Positions 35,107 through 43,885 of a stretch of DNA of 64,000 bases are shown in pieces (within the stretch, counting starts at the first letter, position 1; every line of letters starts with the position of its first letter). The stretch is taken from NCBI RefSeq assembly GCF_030695085.1, contig NZ_JAUYTS010000070.1, positions 1 to 64,000 of the forward strand. Reading direction: 5' to 3'. The DNA comes from Falsiroseomonas sp. Lineage in GTDB: Bacteria > Pseudomonadota > Alphaproteobacteria > Acetobacterales > Acetobacteraceae. The notes under the pieces were generated by a model. That model did not search any database. It saw nothing but the letters and a program-made list of their open reading frames with translations, and was not told the origin of the DNA. The position numbers and the translations under genes were made by a program.

Positions 35107-35877
35107 ATGGAGATGAACCTCGCGGGAAGCCGGGTGCTGGTCACCGGCGGCTCGAAGGGCATCGGCCTGGCCTGCGCCCAGGCCTTCGCAGCGGAGGGCT
35201 GCGACCTGGTGCTGGTCGGGCGTGATGCCGCAACTCTGGGCGTGGCGGCCGATACGGTGCGGGGCGGGGCGCAGGTGCGGGTGGAGACGCTGGCCGCCGA
35301 CCTGTCCCAGCCGACCGAGCGCGAGCGCCTGCACGCCGCCTTCCCGGAGGTGGACATCCTGGTGAACAACGCCGGCGCGATCCCCGCCGGCCGGCTGCAG
35401 GATATTCCCTTCGCCCGTTGGCAGCAGGCCTGGGACCTCAAGGTGCTCGGCTACATCCACATGTGCCAGCTTTACTATCCCGGGATGGAGGCGAAGCGCG
35501 CTGGCGTCATCCTGAACATCATCGGCATGGCCGGGCGGGCGCCGCGCATGGGCTATATCTGCGGCGGTGCCGGCAATGCGGCGCTGGTCGCCTTCACCTC
35601 GGCGCTCGGCGGCGCGGCGCAGGCCAGCGGCGTGCGGGTGCTCGGCATCAACCCGGCGGCGACGCGGACGGACCGGATGGAGACGCAGGCGCGCGTCAAC
35701 GCCCAGATCCAGTTCGGCGACCCGGAGCGCTGGGCGGAAACCCTGACCGGCCTGCCCTATGGCCGCGCCATCGAGGCCGCCGAGATCGCCGACCTGTCGG
35801 TGTTCCTGGCCTCCCCCCGGGCCGCCTACATCAACGGCACGGTGGTCGATGTGGATGGAGGCGGAATGTTTCGCTGA
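35107..35877 (+). CDS. SDR-fold protein lacking the catalytic Ser-Tyr-Lys
   Basis: 256 residues. The NAD(P)-binding half is classical: TGGSKGIG (13-20) and NNAG (87-90). In the catalytic half the aligned positions have changed: Ser becomes Gly140 (NIIGMAG), Tyr becomes Gly153 and Lys becomes Asn157 (GYICGGAGNAAL in place of the usual YxxxK block). The C-terminal SDR segment (YINGTVVDVDGGGMF) is kept, so the fold and probably cofactor binding remain. It starts 5 bases after the ThDP enzyme gene, so the two are cotranscribed. Either it uses other residues or it is a binding/regulatory partner. Confidence 0.9.
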   Translation: MEMNLAGSRVLVTGGSKGIGLACAQAFAAEGCDLVLVGRDAATLGVAADTVRGGAQVRVETLAADLSQPTERERLHAAFPEVDILVNNAGAIPAGRLQDIPFARWQQAWDLKVLGYIHMCQLYYPGMEAKRAGVILNIIGMAGRAPRMGYICGGAGNAALVAFTSALGGAAQASGVRVLGINPAATRTDRMETQARVNAQIQFGDPERWAETLTGLPYGRAIEAAEIADLSVFLASPRAAYINGTVVDVDGGGMFR

Positions 35878-36090
35878 GCTTCCTCGCTGCCGCGCGGCGC
35901 GGTTGCGGCGACTTTCTGCCCATGTCAACATCAATTCGACTGCGGACGTGTGGCGCGGCCCCTTGTGGCGGCATCAGGCTGTCACAGCTGGTCGTGGCGC
36001 CAAGATGGCGCCAGGCAGGGGCGGCGTGGGCCGACCCCGGGCCGGGTCGACCGGCCCGGCTTCGGACGCCGGGAAGGGGGTGGCCTGGGC

Positions 36091-38325
36091 ATGAGCATCC
36101 GCGCTCGATTGCTGTGGCTTGTGGCCATGTCGATGATCCTGCCCGGACTTCTGCTGGGCCTGCGGTCATTCCATGAGCGCGGGGTCCAGGTCGATGCCGC
36201 GACCGCGCGGATCGTCAACGCCTCGTCCGAAGTCGCACGCGATCTCGAAGCCCGCATCCTGGCCACCGGGCAGCTGCTGTATGGCCTGGCCCGGGCGCGG
36301 GACCTGCAGAGCGAAAGCCGCGAAGGCTGCTCGGCCTTCCTGGCGCGGGTGCGCGAGCAATATCCGCAGTATACCGGCATCCTGACCACCGACCGGGACG
36401 GCCGGCTGGCCTGCGATTCGCTTCAGTCGGGGCGTGAGCAGGACTTCGCGGATCGCAGCTATTTCCAACGCGCGCAGACAACGGAAGACGGGCTGGTGCT
36501 GGATGCCGCCTTCGGGCGCATGAGCGGCAGCGCGGTACTGCAGATCGTCCGCCCGGTGCGCGACCGGGCGGGCGACCTGGAAGCGGTCATCCTGGCGGGC
36601 CTCGACCTGGAGCGTCTGGTCGGGGAGGATCTGCGGCTGCTCGTGCCCGGCATGGAAATCCTGCTGTTGGACCAGCAGGGCACCGTGCTGGTCTGGCAAC
36701 CCAACCCAGCGCGCGCCACGCGCATCGGCCAGTCGATCCTGGGTGCGCCGCTCGGCCGCTTCGCCTTGTCTGCCGGCGCGGGGGACACGGTGGCGCTGCG
36801 CGAGGAGGACGGCGGCACCTCCATCTGGGCCTCCGGCACCGCGCCGCATGTGGCCGAGTCCGGGCTGCGGGTGCTGGTGGGGCAGAACCGGCGGGACCTG
36901 CTGGCGCCGGCCGACCGGCGGCTGCGTGAGGATCTCGTCATCCTCGCCATCCTGTCCCTGCTGCTTGGCACCGCGGTCTGGGTGATCGGGGAGGTGATGA
37001 TCCGCCGCAACGTCGCGCGCATCGCCGCCATGGCGACCCGGCTGGGGCAGGGCGATCTCTCCGCCCGCATTCCTGCGCCCCATCCGAAGGGCGAACTGGG
37101 CGGGCTGATGGCGGTGCTGAACCGCAGCGCGGACTCGCTGGAGCAGCAGCGCGAGTCCATCATCGAGCTGAACCGCAAGCTGCTGCGTGCCCAGCGGATG
37201 GAGGCGGTGGGCCAGCTGACCGGCGGGCTGGCGCATGATTTCAACAATCTGCTGACCGTGATCCTTGGCAGCGCCGAACTGCTCGCCGAGCGGCTGGAAC
37301 ATGACCCGGATCTGCTGCACCTGGCGGAGGCCACCCGCATGGCGGCCGAGCGCGGCGGCGAATTGACCCGCAGCCTGCTCGCTTTCGCCCGCCGCCAGCC
37401 GCTGGAGCCGCGCGCCACGGACCTGTCCGCCGAGATCGGGCGGATCGAGCCCCTGCTGCGTCGCACCCTGGGCGCATATGTGGAATGCCGCTTCGAACTG
37501 CCGCCGGGCCTGCCGCCCGCGCTGGTCGACCCCTCCCAGCTTGAGGCGGCGCTGCTGAACCTGACGCTGAACGCACGCGATGCCATGCCCTATGGCGGCC
37601 TGCTGACCGTGGAGGTGGCGGAAAGCGAGCTGGACGCCGCCTATGCGGCACGGAATGACGAGGTGGTTCCGGGCGAATACCTGGTGATCGCGGTGACCGA
37701 CACGGGCCAGGGCATGGCCCCGGAGGTGATCGCCCAGGCCTTCGAGCCGTTCTTCACCACCAAGGAATTCGGCCGCGGCAGCGGGCTCGGCCTCAGCATG
37801 GTGTATGGCTTCGTCAAGCAATCCCAGGGCCATGTGAAGATCTATTCGGAGCTGGGCCAGGGCACCACCGTGAAGCTGTACCTGCCGCGCGCCGTGGACC
37901 CCGGCGCAACGCGCACCCCGGCACGGCCCACCGCCACGCGCATCGGCGGCGGCACCGAATCGGTGCTGGTGGTCGAGGATGACGACATGGTCCGCGCCCA
38001 TGTGGCGGGCGAGCTGACCCTGCTGGGCTACACCGTGCTGTCGGCGCGCGACGGGCGGGAAGCGATGGAGATCCTGCGCGGCGAGGCACCTATCGACGTG
38101 CTGTTCACCGATGTGGTGATGCCCGGCGGCATGTCCGGCCCTCAGCTTGCCGTCTCCGCCCTGCTGCTGCGGCCAGGGCTGCGGGTGTTGTACACCTCTG
38201 GCTACACCGAGAATGCGGTGGTGCATCACGGCCGGCTCGACCCCGGGGTGGTGCTGCTGTCGAAGCCCTATCGCCGGCAGGAACTGGCGGAGAAGCTGCG
38301 GCTCGTCCTCCGGACGGAGGAGTGA
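36091..38325 (+). CDS. Hybrid sensor histidine kinase with C-terminal receiver
   Basis: 744 residues. Domains in order: membrane span 6-25, periplasmic Cache-like sensor about 30-280 (ILTTDRDGRLACDS, FADRSYFQRAQ), membrane span 282-304, HAMP about 305-360, HisKA with His382 (GGLAHDFNNLLTVI), HATPase with LNARDAM (493-499), DTGQGM and GRGSGLGLSMV, and a receiver domain with Asp674 (LFTDVVMPGG). No DNA-binding output or separate regulator lies nearby. Start ATG 36091 follows GGGG. Convergent with murA without spacing. The periplasmic Cache fold of this kind often binds small organic acids. Confidence 0.9.
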   Translation: MSIRARLLWLVAMSMILPGLLLGLRSFHERGVQVDAATARIVNASSEVARDLEARILATGQLLYGLARARDLQSESREGCSAFLARVREQYPQYTGILTTDRDGRLACDSLQSGREQDFADRSYFQRAQTTEDGLVLDAAFGRMSGSAVLQIVRPVRDRAGDLEAVILAGLDLERLVGEDLRLLVPGMEILLLDQQGTVLVWQPNPARATRIGQSILGAPLGRFALSAGAGDTVALREEDGGTSIWASGTAPHVAESGLRVLVGQNRRDLLAPADRRLREDLVILAILSLLLGTAVWVIGEVMIRRNVARIAAMATRLGQGDLSARIPAPHPKGELGGLMAVLNRSADSLEQQRESIIELNRKLLRAQRMEAVGQLTGGLAHDFNNLLTVILGSAELLAERLEHDPDLLHLAEATRMAAERGGELTRSLLAFARRQPLEPRATDLSAEIGRIEPLLRRTLGAYVECRFELPPGLPPALVDPSQLEAALLNLTLNARDAMPYGGLLTVEVAESELDAAYAARNDEVVPGEYLVIAVTDTGQGMAPEVIAQAFEPFFTTKEFGRGSGLGLSMVYGFVKQSQGHVKIYSELGQGTTVKLYLPRAVDPGATRTPARPTATRIGGGTESVLVVEDDDMVRAHVAGELTLLGYTVLSARDGREAMEILRGEAPIDVLFTDVVMPGGMSGPQLAVSALLLRPGLRVLYTSGYTENAVVHHGRLDPGVVLLSKPYRRQELAEKLRLVLRTEE

Positions 38326-39579
38326 TCAGACCCGTTCGATCTCCGCCCCGACCGCGGACAGCTTCTGCTCCAGCGCCTCATACCCACGGTCGAGGTGGTA
38401 GACGCGGTTGACGATGGTCTCCCCCTGCGCCGCCAGGCCGGCCAGCACCAGGCTGACGCTGGCGCGCAGATCGGTCGCCATCACCGGGGCGCCGGACAGC
38501 TTCGGCACGCCGCGCACGATGGCGGACTGGCCGTGGTATTTGATGCGCGCGCCCATGCGGGTCAGTTCGGGCACATGCATGAAGCGGTTCTCGAAGATGG
38601 TTTCCGTGATCATGCTGGCGCCTTCGGCCACGCACATCAGCGCCATGAATTGCGCCTGCATGTCGGTGGCGAAGCCGGGGAAGGGCTCGGTCATCACATC
38701 GGCGCCGCGCAACCCGTTCTTGCGGGTGATCCGCAGGCCGGATGTCTCCTCCGCCACATCCACCCCGCATTCGCGCAGCGTGCGGACCACGGCGCCGAGA
38801 TCGACCATCCGCGCGCCTTCCAGCAGCACGGTGCCGCCGGTGATGGCGGCGGCGCAGGCATAGGTACCGGCCTCGATCCGGTCCGGGATGATCGGGTGCG
38901 TCGCGGCGCCGAGGCGCTTCACGCCTTCCACCACCAGCCGGTCCGTGCCGATGCCCTCGATCCGCGCGCCCATCCGCATCAGGCACATGGCGAGGTCGCC
39001 GATCTCCGGCTCCCGCGCCGCATTCACCAGTTCGGTGGTGCCCTCCGCGAGCGTTGCCGCCATCAGCAGGTTTTCCGTCGCGCCGACGCTGACCTGCGGG
39101 AAGATGATGGTGGCGCCGCGCAGCCCCTTCGGCGCCTTCGCATGCATGTAGCCGCCTTCCAGGTCGAAGACGGCGCCCATCTGCTCCAGGCCCTTGATGT
39201 GCAGATCCACGGGCCGCGTGCCGATGGCGCAACCGCCGGGCAGCGACACGCGCGCCTCCCCGAAGCGCGCGACCAGCGGCCCCATCACGAGGACGGAGGC
39301 GCGCATCTTCCGCACCAAATCATAGGGCGCCACGAGGTTATCCGCCGCACCGGACAGCACAAGCCGCCGCCCGGGCTTGTCGTGCTCCACCCTCATGCCG
39401 TGCTGCACCAGCAAAGCGCGCATGGTGGCGATGTCGGCAAGGTCCGGCGCATTCTCCAGCGTCAGCGGCCCGTCCGAGAGCAGGCCGGCGGCCATCAGGG
39501 GCAGTGTGGCGTTCTTGGCGCCGCCGATCGGGATGTTGCCCGAAAGCGGCTTGCCGCCGCGGATGCGGATGCGGTCCAT
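38326..39579 (-). CDS. murA: UDP-N-acetylglucosamine 1-carboxyvinyltransferase
   Basis: 417 residues. First committed step of peptidoglycan synthesis: transfer of enolpyruvate from PEP to UDP-GlcNAc. Conserved are [16 protein letters not shown] near residue 19, [19 protein letters not shown] segment, the catalytic Cys117 in [15 protein letters not shown], and [15 protein letters not shown]. The presence of Cys rather than Asp at this site predicts fosfomycin sensitivity. Start ATG 39579; the reading frame remains open upstream only through the 69-bp tandem repeat. dcd is upstream on the same strand. Confidence 0.96.
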   Translation of the reverse strand: MDRIRIRGGKPLSGNIPIGGAKNATLPLMAAGLLSDGPLTLENAPDLADIATMRALLVQHGMRVEHDKPGRRLVLSGAADNLVAPYDLVRKMRASVLVMGPLVARFGEARVSLPGGCAIGTRPVDLHIKGLEQMGAVFDLEGGYMHAKAPKGLRGATIIFPQVSVGATENLLMAATLAEGTTELVNAAREPEIGDLAMCLMRMGARIEGIGTDRLVVEGVKRLGAATHPIIPDRIEAGTYACAAAITGGTVLLEGARMVDLGAVVRTLRECGVDVAEETSGLRITRKNGLRGADVMTEPFPGFATDMQAQFMALMCVAEGASMITETIFENRFMHVPELTRMGARIKYHGQSAIVRGVPKLSGAPVMATDLRASVSLVLAGLAAQGETIVNRVYHLDRGYEALEQKLSAVGAEIERV

Positions 39580-39608
39580 CAGATGTGCTTCCCTGGCGTA
39601 ATCATCAG

Positions 39609-39745
39609 AACAAAGCGGGCGCCCGCAGGGTGCCCGAGGCCCCGGATGGGGCCCGCGGCGCGTGCCGCGCGCTTCAGCACAAGGCGGGCGACTGAAGGGC
39701 GCCCGAGGCCCCGATTGGGGCCCGCGGCCCGTGCCGCGCGCTTCA
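39609..39745. repeat. Two tandem copies of a 69-bp GC-palindromic repeat
   Basis: Copy 1 (about 39609-39676) and copy 2 (about 39678-39745) share ACAARGCGGGCG, then GCCCGAGGCCCCG and GTGCCGCGCGCTTCA with only scattered differences; the period is 69 bases. Each copy holds short palindromes such as GGCCCC-gatt-GGGGCC and a GCGCGGCACG stem. The dcd stop codon (39743-39745) lies in the last bases of copy 2. It probably belongs to a dispersed palindromic repeat family of this lineage. Confidence 0.75.
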
Positions 39746-40297
39746 AAGTTTCGGCAATGCCACGCCGCGCTGGCGCATGTACTTGCCCTTGCGGTCGGCA
39801 TAGCTGACCTCGGGCGGCGCGCTGCCTTGCAGGAACAGGAACTGGCAGATGCCCTCATTGGCATAGATGCGGGCGGGGAGGGGGGTGGTGTTGCTGATCT
39901 CGATGGTCACCTGGCCTTCCCATTCGGGCTCCAGCGGCGTGACATTCACGATCAGCCCGCAGCGCGCATAGGTGGATTTGCCGAGGCAGATGACCAGCAC
40001 ATCGCGCGGGATGCGGAAGTATTCAATGGTGTGGCAAAGGACGAAGCTGTTCGGTGGGATGATGCATGTCTCCCCGCGCCGTGTCACGAAGCCCTGGTCG
40101 GAGAACACCTTCGGATCCACCACCGCATTGTCGACATTGGTGAAGATCTTGAACTCGTCGGCCAGGCGGGCGTCGTAGCCGTAGCTGGACAGGCCGTAGG
40201 AGATCACGCCCTCCCGCCGCTGCGATTCGACGAAGGGCTCGATCATCGCCGTTTCCTGCGCCATGCGGCGGATCCAGGTGTCGGGCATGATGGACAT
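39743..40297 (-). CDS. dcd: dCTP deaminase
   Basis: 184 residues. It converts dCTP to dUTP. The start [13 protein letters not shown] is the typical Dcd N-terminus. Further conserved parts are [19 protein letters not shown], the catalytic-loop strand [27 protein letters not shown], and GICQFLF. The Ser/Arg and Glu of the active site are in KSTYAR and PEWEG. The stop codon falls inside repeat copy 2, so the final residues (ALPKL) are partly repeat-encoded. Confidence 0.95.
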   Translation of the reverse strand: MSIMPDTWIRRMAQETAMIEPFVESQRREGVISYGLSSYGYDARLADEFKIFTNVDNAVVDPKVFSDQGFVTRRGETCIIPPNSFVLCHTIEYFRIPRDVLVICLGKSTYARCGLIVNVTPLEPEWEGQVTIEISNTTPLPARIYANEGICQFLFLQGSAPPEVSYADRKGKYMRQRGVALPKL

Positions 40298-40362
40298 GGA
40301 GCGGCAGCCTCGGGCAACGGGGAGGGCCGGGTTACCCGATGCGGGCGCGGGCGTCCAATCCG

Positions 40363-40560
40363 TCAGTCCTCCGCCGCGGGTTCGGGCTGCGGCGGCGGCT
40401 CGGCCCGCGCCCGGGCCTGCGCCTTGCGGCGGCGCAGATTCTCCCGCAGCGCGGCGGCAAGCCGGGCTTCCCGCGCACGCTGTGCGTCCGATTTCGCCGG
40501 TGGCGATTTCACCGGCGGCGATTTCACCGGGGGCGGTGCAGGGTCCGGCGGCTTGTCCAT
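40363..40560 (-). CDS. Small basic, proline-rich protein
   Basis: 65 residues. A Pro-rich N-terminus with repeated P-P-V-K-S-P-P units precedes a helical segment, [21 protein letters not shown], which is strongly basic and amphipathic. The tail returns to Pro/Glu. No domain is recognised. The basic helix suggests binding to nucleic acid or membrane. The open frame is well delimited and reads more like a real gene than a shadow. It lies between the Bug-type receptor gene and dcd, on the same strand. Confidence 0.6.
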   Translation of the reverse strand: MDKPPDPAPPPVKSPPVKSPPAKSDAQRAREARLAAALRENLRRRKAQARARAEPPPQPEPAAED

Positions 40561-40611
40561 GAGGGGCAGGAACCGCGCTGGGCGCGGCCGGTCAAGCCCG
40601 GGCTGCCGTGG

Positions 40612-41583
40612 TCAGTCGATGCTGATGCCCGCCGCCTGCACCACCCCGGCCCAGCGCCGCACCTCGGCCTCGACGAAGGCGCTGTATTCCGGCGCCGTCA
40701 TCCGCCGCGGCGTGGCGCCGGTCTCGATCAGCTTGGCGGTGATCTCGGGCGTGGCCAGCGCGGCCAGCACCTCGGTATTCAGGCGGTTGACGATGGCCGG
40801 CGGCGTGCCGGCGGCGGCCGAGAGGCCGAACCAGGTGGACGCCACCAGGTCCGGGTAGCCCAGCTCCTTGAAGGTCGGCAGGTCCGGCCAGCCCGGCACC
40901 CGCGCATCGGCGGTCACCGCCAGCAGGCGGAAGCGTTCATTGCGTCCGGCTTCCACCAGCGTGGTGATCATGGATTCCAGCGAACCACCGGCCACGTCAT
41001 TCATCATCGGCCCGCTGCCGCGATAGGGCACATGGGTCGTCTCGATGCCGGCGGAGCGTTGCAGGATCGCCTGCTTGGTGTGGGAGGAGGTGCCATTGCC
41101 CGGCGAGCCGACATTCAGCCCCGGCCGTGCCTTCGCCGCGGTGATGAAGTCCGCCAGGCTGCGGATCGGGCTGCTGACATTGACGGCGAGGACGGAGGGG
41201 ATTTCCGCCATCAGGGCCACATGCGCGAAATCGGTGACCGAATTGTAGGGCAGGTTGCGATAGACGGCGGGCGCGACGCCGAAGCTCGCGATGTTCGAGA
41301 CGATGAGCGTCTGGCCATCCGGCTGGCTTTTCGCCACCAGGTCGGAGCCCACCGTGCCCCCGGCGCCGGCGCGATTTTCCACCACGAAGGTCTGGCCGAA
41401 GGCGGTGGTGAGCCGGGCGCTGACCAGGCGGGCGATGAAATCCGTGGTGCCGCCCGGCGGGAAGGGCACGATCACCCGCACCGGGCGGGCCGGGTAGCCC
41501 GCCTGTGCCCCACCCTGGGCAGCGACGAGAGAGGGAGCGGCCAGGGCGCCGGGCAGCAGGGACAGCAGGTGACGGCGACGCAT
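40612..41583 (-). CDS. Bug-family (TctC-type) tripartite tricarboxylate transporter receptor
   Basis: 323 residues with a cleaved signal peptide (RRRHLLSLLPGALAAPSLVAAQG; export by Sec or Tat). The family is recognised by YPARPVRVIVPFPPGGTTDFIARLV, VVENRAGAGGTVGSDLVAKS, and the hinge SPGNGTSSHTKQAIL. These periplasmic proteins capture carboxylic acids; many exist without dedicated TctAB membrane partners, as here. Start ATG 41583 has GGAGGATTCC upstream. It is divergent from a maleate isomerase/Asp-Glu racemase-like gene, so a dicarboxylate ligand is plausible. Confidence 0.92.
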   Translation of the reverse strand: MRRRHLLSLLPGALAAPSLVAAQGGAQAGYPARPVRVIVPFPPGGTTDFIARLVSARLTTAFGQTFVVENRAGAGGTVGSDLVAKSQPDGQTLIVSNIASFGVAPAVYRNLPYNSVTDFAHVALMAEIPSVLAVNVSSPIRSLADFITAAKARPGLNVGSPGNGTSSHTKQAILQRSAGIETTHVPYRGSGPMMNDVAGGSLESMITTLVEAGRNERFRLLAVTADARVPGWPDLPTFKELGYPDLVASTWFGLSAAAGTPPAIVNRLNTEVLAALATPEITAKLIETGATPRRMTAPEYSAFVEAEVRRWAGVVQAAGISID

Positions 41584-41690
41584 CGGAATCCTCCGGTCGG
41601 GCGGGCGAGGCCGGCAGTAAGCCCCGCCGGGGCCTGACGGACAAGCGACTTGCATGGCAGTCTGTGCCACGACGCGATCCAGGAGCCAGA

Positions 41691-42461
41691 ATGACGGTCG
41701 AATACGCCCCGCGCGGGCTGGTGGGCGTGCTGACGCCGCAGGCCAACACCACGGTGGAACCGGAATTCGCCATGCTCTGGCCGCCGGGGGTCGCCATGCT
41801 GAATGCGCGGATGACCAGCACCAAGCCCACCATCATCGCCCGCCTGCTGGACTATCTGCGGGACCTGCCGGGTGCGGCCGCGCAATTCGCCAATGCGCCG
41901 ATCGATGCGATCGCCTTCGCCTGCACCGGCGCCAGCTACTATGCCGGGGTGGCGGAGGAGGATGCGCTGGTGGCGCGGATGCAGGATGCGCTGGGCATTC
42001 CCGTCATCACCGCGGCGCTGGCGGTGCGGGATGCCTTCCAGGCCGTGGGGGCGGAACGCATCGGCCTGGTCTCGCCCTATCCGGACGATCTGACCGAGGC
42101 GGCGGTGGGATACTGGACCGCGCGCGGCTTCGAGGTCACGGAAGTCTCTCGCAGCGCCATGGCCGATGGCAGCTTCCACCCGATCTACGCCATGACGGCA
42201 CAGGGTGCCGCGGCCGCATTGGCCGCCCTGCCGGCGGGGCGGGTGCAGGCCGTGGCGATGCTCGGCACCGGCATGCCGACGCTGGGGCCGATCCTGGGCC
42301 AGCCCTTCGTCGGCGAAGCGCCCGTCACCTCCTGCATGCATGCCCTGGCGTGGCGCAGCGTCTGCGCCGTGACGAAGCAGCCGCCAGATGCGGAAAGCTT
42401 CCTCGCCTGGGTGCGGGGGGAGGGTTGGGGCGCCCGCTACCGCGAACGCATGGGCGGCTGA
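41691..42461 (+). CDS. Maleate isomerase / Asp-Glu racemase superfamily protein
   Basis: 256 residues. The two-domain pattern fits arylmalonate decarboxylase and maleate cis-trans isomerase: VGVLTPQANTTVEPEFAML at the start, FACTGASYYAG with Cys near residue 80, and TSCMHALAWR with a second Cys near 226, matching the two-cysteine catalysis of the superfamily. Start ATG 41691 follows AGGAG by 6 bases. It is divergent from the Bug-type receptor, suggesting uptake and use of a dicarboxylate or arylmalonate. The exact substrate is not clear. The stop TGA overlaps the start of the MITE-like element. Confidence 0.85.
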   Translation: MTVEYAPRGLVGVLTPQANTTVEPEFAMLWPPGVAMLNARMTSTKPTIIARLLDYLRDLPGAAAQFANAPIDAIAFACTGASYYAGVAEEDALVARMQDALGIPVITAALAVRDAFQAVGAERIGLVSPYPDDLTEAAVGYWTARGFEVTEVSRSAMADGSFHPIYAMTAQGAAAALAALPAGRVQAVAMLGTGMPTLGPILGQPFVGEAPVTSCMHALAWRSVCAVTKQPPDAESFLAWVRGEGWGARYRERMGG

Positions 42462-42598
42462 TACCAAATCCCGCGGATCGTGACCGATCCGGCCGCAGGC
42501 ACCGGCGCTTCGCTTGGCTCGCCGCAGATGCGGCGGGCGTTAGTCGGCGCCTCGGCCGGCCTTGCCGACCGAACAGTCCGATCGACGGGATCTGGTAT
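42461..42598. repeat. MITE-like element with 19-bp terminal inverted repeats
   Basis: Left end ATACCAAATCCCGCGGATC (42461-42479) and right end GATCGACGGGATCTGGTAT (42580-42598) are inverted repeats matching at 16 of 19 positions. The left end also folds as CGGATCG-TGAC-CGATCCG (42474-42491). The 138-bp element has no coding capacity and fills the gap between two convergent genes, taking the last base of the upstream stop codon. It looks like a small non-autonomous transposable element. Confidence 0.65.
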
Positions 42599-42618
42599 GA
42601 ACCCGGCCGCCGCTTGCC

Positions 42619-42984
42619 TCAGGCGCGCAGGGAATTCGGCACCCGGCCGCCATTTTCCGCCAGCTTGGTCATCACCTGGCGGTGCAGCCACAGGTTCAGG
42701 GTGGTGAGATCCGCCATGTCGCCGTGGTAGCGCAGTTCCTTCGCCAACTCGCGCCGCGCATCCTGCGAACTGTCGAGGCCGAGCAGCTTCAGCAGGTCGA
42801 CGATGGAACGCCGCCAATCCAGCTTCTGCTTGGAGGCGGAGGCCATCTTCATCAACACCACCTCCACATCCACCTGGGCCACTGGCGCCGCGGTGGAGGC
42901 ACGGGCCGGCGCGGGCGCGGGGGTGGCGGCTGCGGCGTCACCTTCGCCGAAAATCTTGGCAAGGATCGATTTGAAAATACTCAA
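42619..42984 (-). CDS. DUF3597 family protein
   Basis: 121 residues from TTG 42984, chosen because AGGAG lies 7 bases upstream and the protein then starts at LSIFKSILAKIFG, the usual beginning of this family (MSIFxxIxxKIFG). A Pro/Ala-rich linker (15-40) precedes the conserved C-terminal LDWRRSIVDLLKLLGLDSSQDARRELAKEL ... LNLWLHRQVMTKLAENGG helical domain. The structure of the family suggests a soluble helical domain; the function is unknown, though a LysM-containing relative occurs in some bacteria. Confidence 0.85.
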   Translation of the reverse strand: MSIFKSILAKIFGEGDAAAATPAPAPARASTAAPVAQVDVEVVLMKMASASKQKLDWRRSIVDLLKLLGLDSSQDARRELAKELRYHGDMADLTTLNLWLHRQVMTKLAENGGRVPNSLRA

Positions 42985-43053
42985 GCTGATGCTCCTGGGG
43001 CCAAACTGGCCTTTCGCGATCATAGCGCAAAAAGCGGCCCGTGGTTCGTTGGC

Positions 43054-43881
43054 CTAATGATTTGGCGCCAGCCAGTCCCGCAGCAGCGCATCCAGCTCCG
43101 CCGCCGCCTCATAGGCCACCCAGTGCCCGGCGCCCGGCACCACCGCCACGCGCGCATCCGGGCGTGCATCCCGCAGCGCCTCGATCCGCAGATGCAGGTT
43201 GGGCCAGGCCACGGCATCCCGCTCGCCCCAGATGGCGTTGACCGGCACGCCGACCGCCGCGGCCAGCGCATCCTTCAGATTGCCGGAGGGCGCGAATTGC
43301 CGGCTGCGAAGCCGTGCGGCCCGGGAGTTGATCTCCTGGATCTCCAGCGCCAGCGCGTCGATCTTCCCAGGGTCCGCGAACATCAGGGCGGCCAGGTTGT
43401 GGCGATGCGCGGCCACCTTCTCCGCGCCCTGCTTGTCCCGCACCTTCACCAGATGCGTCGGGCTGCGCGGCGTGCCCAGCGCGCCGGCGCCACAGATGGT
43501 GACGCTGCGCAGCCGCGGCGCCAGCAGCCGCGCCACATGGCCAGAGGTGATGGCACCGAAGGAGAAGCCGACCAGATCCATCGCCGCCGTATCCGGCACC
43601 AGCGTCTTCAGCCCCTCCACCAGCACGCCCGCGATCGTCGCCGGGTCCTGCGGCTCCGGCGGGTCGTCGCTTTCGCCGAGGCCCGGAATGTCGGGCGCGA
43701 TCACCATGCGCTGCGCGGCCAGCCAGGGGATCTGCTTCACCCAATGCCGCCAGGACCCGCTGCCGCCATGCAGCAGCATCACCGGCGCGCCGCCATCCGG
43801 GTTCCAGACCCGCCAGACCATCCGGCCGGCGCCGCAGGGGGTCTCAACGCGCGTGGCCTGTGCTTCGAGTTCGGCAAGCAT
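43054..43881 (-). CDS. Alpha/beta-fold hydrolase
   Basis: 275 residues. The oxyanion region is LLHGGSGSWRHWVKQIPWL, the nucleophile elbow GFSFGA (Ser near 107), the acid GERDAV (Asp near 218), and the catalytic His PGAGHWVAY (near 250). This is the standard order of epoxide-hydrolase/haloperoxidase-type enzymes. It begins 4 bases after the stop of the acyl-CoA dehydrogenase gene, so the two are in one operon, and it may hydrolyse an ester or thioester of that pathway. The substrate is unknown. Confidence 0.92.
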   Translation of the reverse strand: MLAELEAQATRVETPCGAGRMVWRVWNPDGGAPVMLLHGGSGSWRHWVKQIPWLAAQRMVIAPDIPGLGESDDPPEPQDPATIAGVLVEGLKTLVPDTAAMDLVGFSFGAITSGHVARLLAPRLRSVTICGAGALGTPRSPTHLVKVRDKQGAEKVAAHRHNLAALMFADPGKIDALALEIQEINSRAARLRSRQFAPSGNLKDALAAAVGVPVNAIWGERDAVAWPNLHLRIEALRDARPDARVAVVPGAGHWVAYEAAAELDALLRDWLAPNH

Positions 43882-43885
43882 GCAG

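Noticed and set aside
39609..39745. CRISPR array
   Set aside because: Only two directly tandem copies with no spacers of regular size and no cas genes in the window.
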